Below are positions 13,841-21,184 of a stretch of DNA of 28,945 bases, in pieces. Position numbers and translations under genes: made by a program. Within the stretch, counting starts at the first letter, position 1. Each line of letters starts with the position of its first letter. The stretch is from a virus, in IMG/VR virus record IMGVR_UViG_3300044614_000124, positions 1 to 28,945 of that record, one strand, 5' to 3'. Under the pieces are notes generated by a model that worked only from the letters and a program-made list of their open reading frames with translations, was not told the origin of the DNA and did not search any database.

Positions 13841-14467
13841 ATGGCAGTCAATCCAACAACTTTTAGCGCAGGGCTCAATGCCGGAGCCGGTCTATTTTCA
13901 AGCATTGCTGCCGGGTACGCATCCAAGGCAGACGGATATCTGCGCCAGGCTGGATATGCCGTCCAGGCTCAAGAAGCGCTGCGCTTATCTGGCCTGCGAG
14001 CCGACAAGGCAATCGAATACGCCGAACTGCAGTCTGACCGTCGTCGGTTTCAAATGGACATTGAGCAGCTTAACTACAAAGCGCAGGCTAACAGTTTGCT
14101 TGATAACCTAGCGCGAAACAATGCAGCGGCTCGGGCAAGAGCGGCGGCCAATGGCGTTGATATTGGCAGCGGTTCAGCCTACGCCGTGCAGCGCGAAAAC
14201 GTGCGCAACACTTATCAAGACGTTGGCATGGTGAATCTGTCTGCCCTGGTGGCCAGAGTGTTTGGTATGGAAGACGCAACTAACATCTTGAAGGCAGGCT
14301 ATGACAACGCCTTCTATGAGCGCGAATCTGCAATATCTAACGCTCGCACGCTAGCCACATCCGGCACCTATGCTGCCAAGTCTGGCGGGCTGTTGGCCGA
14401 TGCCAAGATGCTCGAGGGCGCAACACAGTTTGCGAAGACCGTGCCAACCAAAGGCTATTTCACTTAG
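13841..14467 (+). CDS. Internal virion protein (T7 gp14-like position)
   Basis: The product is 208 aa, starting two bases after the previous stop. An N-terminal Gly/Ala-rich segment (SAGLNAGAGLFSSIAAGYASK) resembles a membrane-active stretch. It is followed by a long helical part (YAVQAQEALRLSGLRADKAI, DIEQLNYKAQANSLLDNLAR) and ARAAANGVDIGSGSAYAV, typical of small ejection proteins of podoviruses. In T7, gp14 is released first and forms a pore in the outer membrane. Similarity is by pattern and gene order, not by alignment. Confidence 0.75.
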   Translation: MAVNPTTFSAGLNAGAGLFSSIAAGYASKADGYLRQAGYAVQAQEALRLSGLRADKAIEYAELQSDRRRFQMDIEQLNYKAQANSLLDNLARNNAAARARAAANGVDIGSGSAYAVQRENVRNTYQDVGMVNLSALVARVFGMEDATNILKAGYDNAFYERESAISNARTLATSGTYAAKSGGLLADAKMLEGATQFAKTVPTKGYFT

Positions 14468-14476
14468 GACTGAAAA

Positions 14477-16219
14477 ATGGCACAGCTTCCCCAGACCCAA
14501 TCATTCAGAGCTCAGGTCAACCAGGCGCCGTCTGCCGTCGCGCCTGGCGTGAGCTTTGGCCAGCAGCGTCCAGAGCTAGCCTATGAGGCGCAGGCCCAAT
14601 ATCAAGGAACCGTGTCCAAGGTGCTCGACCGCCTGACAAGTACGATTTTTGGTGTAGCTCAAGATCAGAGCCAGCGTGCTGGCCTCCAATTTTCAGCTGA
14701 GAATCCGCTCACGGCAACGCAGCTCAAGGCAATGGCCACGGGTGACGTTAGCGAGCTCGATCTTGGCAACCCACTCAATGTGTTCAACAACGCGGTGCGC
14801 AAGGCGCGTGCAATTGAGCTTTCAGCCCACGCTGAGATTGAGGGCCGTGACAAGCTGGTCGAGTTGCTTAAGAAAGCTGAAAGCGGCGAGATCGACACAG
14901 GTGCCATCCGCGACCATGTGGCTGCAATCACCAACGGGTATGGCGAAGCACTTGCTCAGATCGAACCAGAGGCGTCCTATAAGTATCGGGCAACGATGGC
15001 CACGATCGGGTCTAAGGTCATCGACAAGGTGGCCGAGCTTGAGGGCAAGAAGCGTCTGATTGCAAACCGCACCAAGCTCGATCGCCTCTACCAGAATATG
15101 CAAAAAGAGGTTTCGCTTTATGCAAGCTCAGAGCCGCCGCTTGATCCAAAAACCGGGCAGCCGATGCCACTCGACATGGTGACCGATTCGCTCAAGCAAA
15201 ACTTTCTGAACAACGCGCAGACGCTAGGCGGCCTCAACGCAGTTGACGTCTACATTGCAAGAATCGACAAGGACATCACAGACGCCAAGATCAACTCTGT
15301 GACGCAGGTCTTAATCACAGACGAAAACTTTGGCAAGCCGGGAACACTCGACGCATTGCGCGTGGGCAACGCCGGCAAAGCGACCGCTGCATATATGTCG
15401 CTGTTGCCAGAGGATCGCGCTAAGGTCATGGCTAATTACATGACAGCCATATCCAACCGGCGCAATGAAATGGAAACCGTCAAAGCCGCCGATAAGCTGG
15501 CCGCAGAAGGCACAGCCAACAATCTGCTTATTGAATTCTACAACCCGTCAACCAACCAGACGCGCCGCCGCCAGATCGGTAACGAGCTTGCCGGCCTCAA
15601 GGTGTTGAGCGTAGATCAGATGGAGCGGTTTCTTAATCCGAAGGTCGAGGGCGACGCATATGCATACGCAGACCTTGAGACCGCAATTGTCACAAACCAG
15701 ATTACCGATTCTGCTGAATTGCGAAAGCTGGCCGCACGCTCCGGCATGAACGGCGAGCAATACGCACGCCTTAACACCAAGCTTCTCAGCGGACTCTCCA
15801 AAGACGAGACCTTCGCATTTAAAATCATGCAAAACGCCGCAGGATTGCCAGACGTCATCGGCGTGCGCACCAAAGACGACCAGCATATGTTTGATAAACG
15901 CCGCGTGCTTAACCAGCGTTTTGAGCTAGCCAAAAGTGACAAGCTTAAAAAAGGTGAGGCGTTTGACCCTGTTGCGCTTGCTTATGAGGTAATTGACAAC
16001 TATAACAAGGTGGACGGCGCTAACGTCAAAAAGAATCAAGCGCAAAGAAAACTTGACAATGTTGTAAAAGATATTCGCGCTCGCAAGAATATGCCTGATA
16101 GCTTTACGATTGATTCCACTACTAATTTAGACGACTTGCTTTCGCGCAAAATTATTGACAACGACCAATACGAGTATCTAAAAACCCAGCAGCGCATCTT
16201 GCGTGAGGTGACGCAATGA
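14477..16219 (+). CDS. Internal virion / ejection protein (T7 gp15-like position)
   Basis: The product is 580 aa, predominantly helical and hydrophilic. The start (AQLPQTQSFRAQVNQAPSAV) and the segment LAYEAQAQYQGTVSKVLDRL followed by ATQLKAMATGDVSELDLGNP resemble large podoviral internal core proteins. So does the Lys/Glu-rich C-terminal part. No enzymatic motif is visible. In T7 the equivalent protein forms the periplasmic tunnel for DNA entry. It ends in an ATGA overlap with the next gene. Confidence 0.75.
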   Translation: MAQLPQTQSFRAQVNQAPSAVAPGVSFGQQRPELAYEAQAQYQGTVSKVLDRLTSTIFGVAQDQSQRAGLQFSAENPLTATQLKAMATGDVSELDLGNPLNVFNNAVRKARAIELSAHAEIEGRDKLVELLKKAESGEIDTGAIRDHVAAITNGYGEALAQIEPEASYKYRATMATIGSKVIDKVAELEGKKRLIANRTKLDRLYQNMQKEVSLYASSEPPLDPKTGQPMPLDMVTDSLKQNFLNNAQTLGGLNAVDVYIARIDKDITDAKINSVTQVLITDENFGKPGTLDALRVGNAGKATAAYMSLLPEDRAKVMANYMTAISNRRNEMETVKAADKLAAEGTANNLLIEFYNPSTNQTRRRQIGNELAGLKVLSVDQMERFLNPKVEGDAYAYADLETAIVTNQITDSAELRKLAARSGMNGEQYARLNTKLLSGLSKDETFAFKIMQNAAGLPDVIGVRTKDDQHMFDKRRVLNQRFELAKSDKLKKGEAFDPVALAYEVIDNYNKVDGANVKKNQAQRKLDNVVKDIRARKNMPDSFTIDSTTNLDDLLSRKIIDNDQYEYLKTQQRILREVTQ

Positions 16220-18183
16220 AGACTTTTGAAGATTCCTACACGCAGGTGTACATGGACTCCATGTATCCGCAGCCCGAGCCTATCCAGCTTGCTGCCGGGC
16301 CGTCGGCAACCATGTCAGATGCGCCCTCGCCGGCCGCCGGATCAATGTCTGCAATTCCACAAACTGGGTTTGAAAAGATTCTTGAGCAGACCGGGCTCAC
16401 GCTTGAGCAGGTAGGCATGGAACTTGACAAGCTGGGCAAGGTAAGCATCGGTGGGTTTGAAATTGGCATAAGGGATTTTCTGCCGTTTGTTGGTAGTTCA
16501 GAAAAAGAAATTGACCCGGCAACTGGCAAAGAGACTGTTAAGCAAGTCGGCACACCGCAGGCGCTGCAAAAGCTTGGCACCGGTGTTGGCCCAATGTTAG
16601 ATCGAGTAAGCCGCGGCACCGGGTTCGCCCGGCAGCTGGATCAAGACGCCAAGCTAGCAATGTTTGATCTTCCAACCGTGGGCGCGGCTATTAAGCCAGC
16701 GGCAAAATTGGGCAAAACAGCTGTCAATGCAACAAAAGAACTCCCTGTTGGCTTAAGTATTAAGCCAGTTGGTCAAATTCCAACCGGGGCTCCAGCGCCA
16801 AATGTGGTGAGTACCAGGCTTCCAACAGCGAAAAAAGCAACAGAAGACCCAATTGCCAACAAGTTAGTAATTGATTTGCCAACTATGAAAGCAGATCCAA
16901 ACGCTTTTACAGAAAACATAAACCTAATTCGCGAGTATCCAAACTTTGTATCTAACGCTGCCAATACAGACCAGGCCGCAGAAGATTTTATTGGTCAGGT
17001 CAAAGACAATTTGCTCTGGCTATATGACCAGGTTCCAGACCAAACTCGAAACCGTTCCCGGCTTTGGTATGACGGAGCGCGAAATATAGTTGACCAATGG
17101 GGCGGTGAGTTTGGAAAACCAGACCAAGCAATATCTGGGGTGCTTGCCGTGCTATCCCCGCAAAAAGATTGGTTTATGAATGTCTCGCTAGGAAACCGAG
17201 TGCTTGATATTGCACTTAATAAAAACAGCTTTGGCTGGGATAGCGCAATGGACGATACAGCCGGCCGTATTTGGGCAAAGGAAAAATACGCGCCAGTTTT
17301 AAATTTGGTTCGGGGAAAATCCTACAATGAGTTGACATCTCCTGCCGAAAAAGCTTTGTGGTTGCGCACCTATGATGAAACATTTAATGACCGCGCTCAT
17401 CAGATTGTCACTCCAGAAGGAACCTTTGCCGGCGTGCGCTTGAAGATGGATGGCACGCCGTTTGGCACCGGATGGGGGTCTTTAAATGAAATTGGCAAAG
17501 CTGTTGCCATTCTCGAAAACCCATCTTTGGAAAACATCAGCTTAATGCTTGGCCAACAACATAAGGTGCGCAATTTCTACAACAACATTTATGCGCCAAA
17601 CGACCAAGCCGGCCATGTAACAATCGACACCCACGCGGTTGCTGCTGGCCTTTTGCGACCATTATCTGGAAACAGCAGAGAGGTGGCCCACAATTTTGGA
17701 AGCAACATAAAAGGCGAACGCGGCCCGGTTAACAGCTCTGTCTCTGGAGCCCAAGGAACTTATGGGCTATACGCAGAGGCATATCGCCGAGCAGCTGCAG
17801 ATCGCGGAGTGCTTCCGCGTGAAATGCAATCCATTACCTGGGAAGCTGTTCGTGGGCTGTTTCCAGACCGCTGGAAAACTGAAAAAAATTCTCAACTAAT
17901 TGATAACATTTGGGTAGAATATCGAAAGGGAAAGATATCTCTTGAAGAGGCGAGAAATGAAGTTATCAGAACAGCAGGTGGAATCAATGCCCCAGAGTGG
18001 GAAGGAACAGGACTTCGTGGTGGAGCTGCTGGCCAAAGCGAAAATGCCGTTGACCAGGGACAATTATCTGGGTCTAGCTTATCCGGACGGAGTGCCGAAA
18101 GATCTAGACGAAACAAGTCTGCCGCCGGAAATTCGACAAGCGTAATTGGGGGCCAGGCGGCTCCCGCAATGGGAGCTGAGTAA
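16216..18183 (+). CDS. Ejection-module protein with an HhH-GPD-glycosylase-like domain
   Basis: The product is 655 aa. Residues 1-210 are low-complexity with Pro/Ala/Gly stretches and a GFEKILEQTGLTLEQVG helix. Residues about 300-560 form a globular domain with ISGVLAVLSPQKDWFMNVSL (307-326), LGQQHKVRNFYNNI (445-458), HVTIDTHAVAAGLL (467-480) and MQSITWEAVRGLF (537-549). Endonuclease III carries AVLLSAQATD, a helix-hairpin-helix with catalytic Lys120, then AVDTH with Asp138, in the same order. Here Lys450 and Asp471 would correspond. This suggests a DNA glycosylase/AP-lyase fold, possibly carried in the virion; it is inference. I recall this domain being labelled as of unknown function in phages (DUF7178, unverified). 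The C-terminal 70 residues are Gly/Ser/Ala/Arg-rich and overlap a second gene in another frame. Confidence 0.7.
   Translation: MKTFEDSYTQVYMDSMYPQPEPIQLAAGPSATMSDAPSPAAGSMSAIPQTGFEKILEQTGLTLEQVGMELDKLGKVSIGGFEIGIRDFLPFVGSSEKEIDPATGKETVKQVGTPQALQKLGTGVGPMLDRVSRGTGFARQLDQDAKLAMFDLPTVGAAIKPAAKLGKTAVNATKELPVGLSIKPVGQIPTGAPAPNVVSTRLPTAKKATEDPIANKLVIDLPTMKADPNAFTENINLIREYPNFVSNAANTDQAAEDFIGQVKDNLLWLYDQVPDQTRNRSRLWYDGARNIVDQWGGEFGKPDQAISGVLAVLSPQKDWFMNVSLGNRVLDIALNKNSFGWDSAMDDTAGRIWAKEKYAPVLNLVRGKSYNELTSPAEKALWLRTYDETFNDRAHQIVTPEGTFAGVRLKMDGTPFGTGWGSLNEIGKAVAILENPSLENISLMLGQQHKVRNFYNNIYAPNDQAGHVTIDTHAVAAGLLRPLSGNSREVAHNFGSNIKGERGPVNSSVSGAQGTYGLYAEAYRRAAADRGVLPREMQSITWEAVRGLFPDRWKTEKNSQLIDNIWVEYRKGKISLEEARNEVIRTAGGINAPEWEGTGLRGGAAGQSENAVDQGQLSGSSLSGRSAERSRRNKSAAGNSTSVIGGQAAPAMGAE
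17957..18145 (+). CDS. Small protein fully nested in another frame
   Basis: This ORF of 62 aa lies wholly within the 3' end of the preceding large gene, in a different frame. ATG 17957 has AAGAGG at 17945-17950, six bases upstream. The product includes FVVELLAKAKMPLTRDNYLG, then LAYPDGVPKDLDE and LPPEIRQ. The pattern MPLTRxNYLxLAYPDGxP with a following Leu-Pro-x-Glu-(I/L) is one I recognise from widespread small bacterial and phage proteins of unknown function. The host-frame sequence over the same stretch is low-complexity, as expected when one frame is constrained by another. It is probably translated from its own ribosome site. Confidence 0.72.
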   Translation: MKLSEQQVESMPQSGKEQDFVVELLAKAKMPLTRDNYLGLAYPDGVPKDLDETSLPPEIRQA

Positions 18184-21149
18184 TGGCCATAAAACCGCTC
18201 GAGCAACGGCTCGATTCAATCCTTCCAGAAGCAACACCGCCAGAGGTCGAGCAGACCCTAGCCGAAGAAAACCCAATCACCCTTGAAGTAGATGCGGTAG
18301 ATGCTACGGATGCCGAGCCGGTGCAGGTTGCCGGCCTTGGCAACCTTGGAAAGATGTTCACCAAGCAAGCCGTCGAATCTGCTGTTAAAAAGGCAGACCA
18401 AGCGTTGCAAGGCCCGCCTACACCGCCAACCCCAACACCGCGCAAGATTCCCAAGGCCAAACCGGCCAAGGCTCAAGACCTGCAAAAGACAGAGCAGCAG
18501 CTTGAGGCTTTTGAAGGTGCCATCGATACCGCACCGACCGCCGGCACGCCGCCGGAAACAATGGTCAATCTAAACCGCATTGACGGGCCTGATGACTTCA
18601 AGCAGGCCGTTGAATCGCTGGTGACGTCCTCCGGTATCGAGATCAAGCGCATGACGTTTGAGCAGACCTTGGAGGCCGCCAAAGCCAAAGGTTTTGACTA
18701 CCGGATGATCAGCGAGCTCGAGGCGCTCAAGAAGCAATATGGCGACCTGCCGCCCGACATGGTGCGGTTGCGCTTGGCTGCGTATCAAAACAATCGTGAG
18801 TTCTACGACCTAGCCCGTCGCGCTTATACCGAGACAGACAACCAGGAGCTCATGGCCCAGCTGTTGCATAAGCTCAACCTGCAGACATCTATCAACGATG
18901 CCTACATGACGGTGCGCACCAGGGCTGCCCAAGGCACAGCGGTCGGCAACTTACAGATCACCGAAGGCATGGCCAAGGGTTTTCTGGATGAGGCAGGCAA
19001 CGTCAAGATCCCTGCCATCAACGACGCCGAGATGAAAAAAATGCTGGCCGATCCAACGGTCAGCGAAAACCTCAAGCTGCTGGTCGAGAAGTTTGTGCAG
19101 CTCACAGACGAAGCCGGCCGTGAGGAGCTGATCAACAAGGTCAGTAAAGTCGGCCTTATGCGCGACTTGTGGGATCGCACCTGGAAAAATGGCTTACTGT
19201 CAGCAACTGGCACACACATTGTCAACCTGACATCAAACACCACATTTCTGGCCAGCACCGTGGCAACCCGTCAGCTGGCTGGTCTCGCCGGTGTATTAAA
19301 GCGCGGTGTTGGAATGCAGGCCGAGGTCGAGGCTGGTGAAGCAGCTGCAATGGTTGCCGGCATGGTTCACACCTGGCGCGAAGCAATGAGCTTGGGCTGG
19401 ACGGCGCTGAAGACCGGCACAACTCGCGAAATGCGCGAAGGCAGCGATCTATTATCAGACGCCGGCCAAAGGCTTGAGGGTCAGTATCAGATCTTTGACG
19501 CCAAAAATTACGGCATTGAAAACGAAACTATCGTTAAAGGTATGAACGGCTACGCCAATTTTGTGACTCTGCTTGGCGGTAGGCCCATCATGGCCATGGA
19601 CGAAGTGTTTAAGCTCATGGGCTACCGAGCCGAGTTATACGCTCAAGCATACCGAGCTCAGGCGCAGGCTAAACGTGCCGCCTTATCTACCGGCAAAACT
19701 GCTGACGAAGCCGAAGAGATTGGCCTACTTAAGATGGGTGAGATCCTTGGAAACCCGCCAAGCGAGATTGATGAGGTAGCCAAAGACTTTGGCCACATGA
19801 TTACCTTTTCACGAAAGCTGACCGGGTCTTCTAAGAGTATCCAGGACTTTGCCCAAGAAAACCTAGTTGGTCGCATCATGCTGCCGTTTGTAAAAACTCC
19901 GGTGTGGGTGACATCTGAATCGATGCAGCACAGTATGCTCGCCCCTCTTTCCAAACAATGGAGAACTGATATTGCTGCAGGCGGTGCCAAGCGCGAGCTT
20001 GCCCTGGCTAAGTGGGGAATGGGGTCGGGCATTATGATCGGTGTTGGATCCTATGTGGCAGACGGCCGGATCACAGGCGGCGGCCCCGGCAACCAGGCGC
20101 TCAAGCAGACCTATATGGCCAGCGGCTGGCGCCCCTACTCTTTTGTTTTCCAAACCGGAGAGTGGGATCAGGAATTTGTTGACTACTTAAAGACTGTCAA
20201 AATCGACGCAAGCATTGGCAAGGACGGTCGGTTGTATGTGCCTTTTCGCGGGATCGACCCAATTGCTGGCCCGCTATCCATGGTTGCCGACGCGGTGGAA
20301 TATGCCCGCTATGAAGACGACCAAGACAAGGTTGGGCAGGTAGTGCTAGGGGCCGTTTGGGGTTTGTACTCCTATGTTGGCCAACTGCCGGTTATGACCG
20401 CGTTGTCGGGCGTTACAGGCGCTTTCTCTCAGACCATACCAAACCCAAAGGCGGCATTTAAGAACGCCATTGACGCCTTTGTAAAGCAGTCTGCGGGCTA
20501 TGCCGTAGAGGGATCTCCGGCCGGCATCTTCAGCTCGGCTCGGGGCATGGTGGCTAGGGGCTTAGACCCGGTCAGGCGCGATGTGAGCGGTGACCCAAAC
20601 GCCCAAACCGGCGTCAAGGGCTGGGGCGAATTCTGGAATTACTACGTTTCCCGCACGCCCGTCCTATCTGAAGACATATCGGAAAGCCACGACTACCTGG
20701 GCGAAGTGGAGTACCGCGGCGACCCAGCCAATCCGTGGCTGTCATCCATGTCTGGGATTCGGTATTCCGAAAGCAAGCAACGCCAGACCGACAAGATCAT
20801 CATTGCCTTGGGTGTGCCAGTTAAAAAGCCGGACGCCAACATAGAGGTCAACGTGGGCGGGGAAACCGTGCGGGTAAAGCTAGATGCAAAAGAACGCCAA
20901 TTCATGCTGCGGCAGCTGGCGCTGGTAACCAACGGCAAGGGAGAAAGCATCCAAGAGGCAATTGTCAACACGGCCGCAACCCCTGGTTTTGAGCTGGCCG
21001 ACAAGAACGTCAAGCAAGACATGATCAAGGATACCTATGCCGAATTTGTCCGTCTGGCCAAGGATGCCCTGATTGAGCAAAAACCTGGGGTGATGATGCG
21101 AGCAGAAAAGGCTGCGTCAAGGCTGCCTATCTATGGTAATCCTAAATGA
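18183..21149 (+). CDS. Large internal virion / ejection protein (T7 gp16-like position)
   Basis: The product is 988 aa, the largest in the window. The N-terminal 130 residues are Pro/Ala/Lys-rich and flexible. The rest is helical, with a conserved-looking block LWDRTWKNGLLSATGTHIVN, LTSNTTFLASTVATRQLAGL at about 329-370. Hydrophobic stretches such as WGMGSGIMIGVGSYV occur near residue 615. No lytic transglycosylase motif like that at the N-terminus of T7 gp16 is visible, so peptidoglycan cutting is not supported. Such proteins are packaged in the core and ejected to carry DNA across the inner membrane. Position as the last gene before the fibre supports this role. Confidence 0.75.
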   Translation: MAIKPLEQRLDSILPEATPPEVEQTLAEENPITLEVDAVDATDAEPVQVAGLGNLGKMFTKQAVESAVKKADQALQGPPTPPTPTPRKIPKAKPAKAQDLQKTEQQLEAFEGAIDTAPTAGTPPETMVNLNRIDGPDDFKQAVESLVTSSGIEIKRMTFEQTLEAAKAKGFDYRMISELEALKKQYGDLPPDMVRLRLAAYQNNREFYDLARRAYTETDNQELMAQLLHKLNLQTSINDAYMTVRTRAAQGTAVGNLQITEGMAKGFLDEAGNVKIPAINDAEMKKMLADPTVSENLKLLVEKFVQLTDEAGREELINKVSKVGLMRDLWDRTWKNGLLSATGTHIVNLTSNTTFLASTVATRQLAGLAGVLKRGVGMQAEVEAGEAAAMVAGMVHTWREAMSLGWTALKTGTTREMREGSDLLSDAGQRLEGQYQIFDAKNYGIENETIVKGMNGYANFVTLLGGRPIMAMDEVFKLMGYRAELYAQAYRAQAQAKRAALSTGKTADEAEEIGLLKMGEILGNPPSEIDEVAKDFGHMITFSRKLTGSSKSIQDFAQENLVGRIMLPFVKTPVWVTSESMQHSMLAPLSKQWRTDIAAGGAKRELALAKWGMGSGIMIGVGSYVADGRITGGGPGNQALKQTYMASGWRPYSFVFQTGEWDQEFVDYLKTVKIDASIGKDGRLYVPFRGIDPIAGPLSMVADAVEYARYEDDQDKVGQVVLGAVWGLYSYVGQLPVMTALSGVTGAFSQTIPNPKAAFKNAIDAFVKQSAGYAVEGSPAGIFSSARGMVARGLDPVRRDVSGDPNAQTGVKGWGEFWNYYVSRTPVLSEDISESHDYLGEVEYRGDPANPWLSSMSGIRYSESKQRQTDKIIIALGVPVKKPDANIEVNVGGETVRVKLDAKERQFMLRQLALVTNGKGESIQEAIVNTAATPGFELADKNVKQDMIKDTYAEFVRLAKDALIEQKPGVMMRAEKAASRLPIYGNPK

Positions 21150-21154
21150 ACCCC

Positions 21155-21180
21155 AATAAAATTCCCAATAGGAGCAAATG
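21155..21180 (+). promoter_or_regulatory. Weak fourth match to the promoter-like motif
   Basis: ATAAAATTCCCAATAG (21156-21171) matches 12 of 16 positions of copy 2 (GTCAAATGCCCAATAG), but the downstream TAGAAT block is degraded to TAGGAG, which also serves as ribosome site AGGAG (21170-21174) for the fibre gene. It could be a weak promoter or chance. Confidence 0.25.
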
Positions 21181-21184
21181 ATAA

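Noticed and set aside
18183-21149. Lytic transglycosylase domain as in T7 gp16
   Set aside because: No catalytic Glu-Ser-type motif could be found in the N-terminal region; only the positional equivalence holds.
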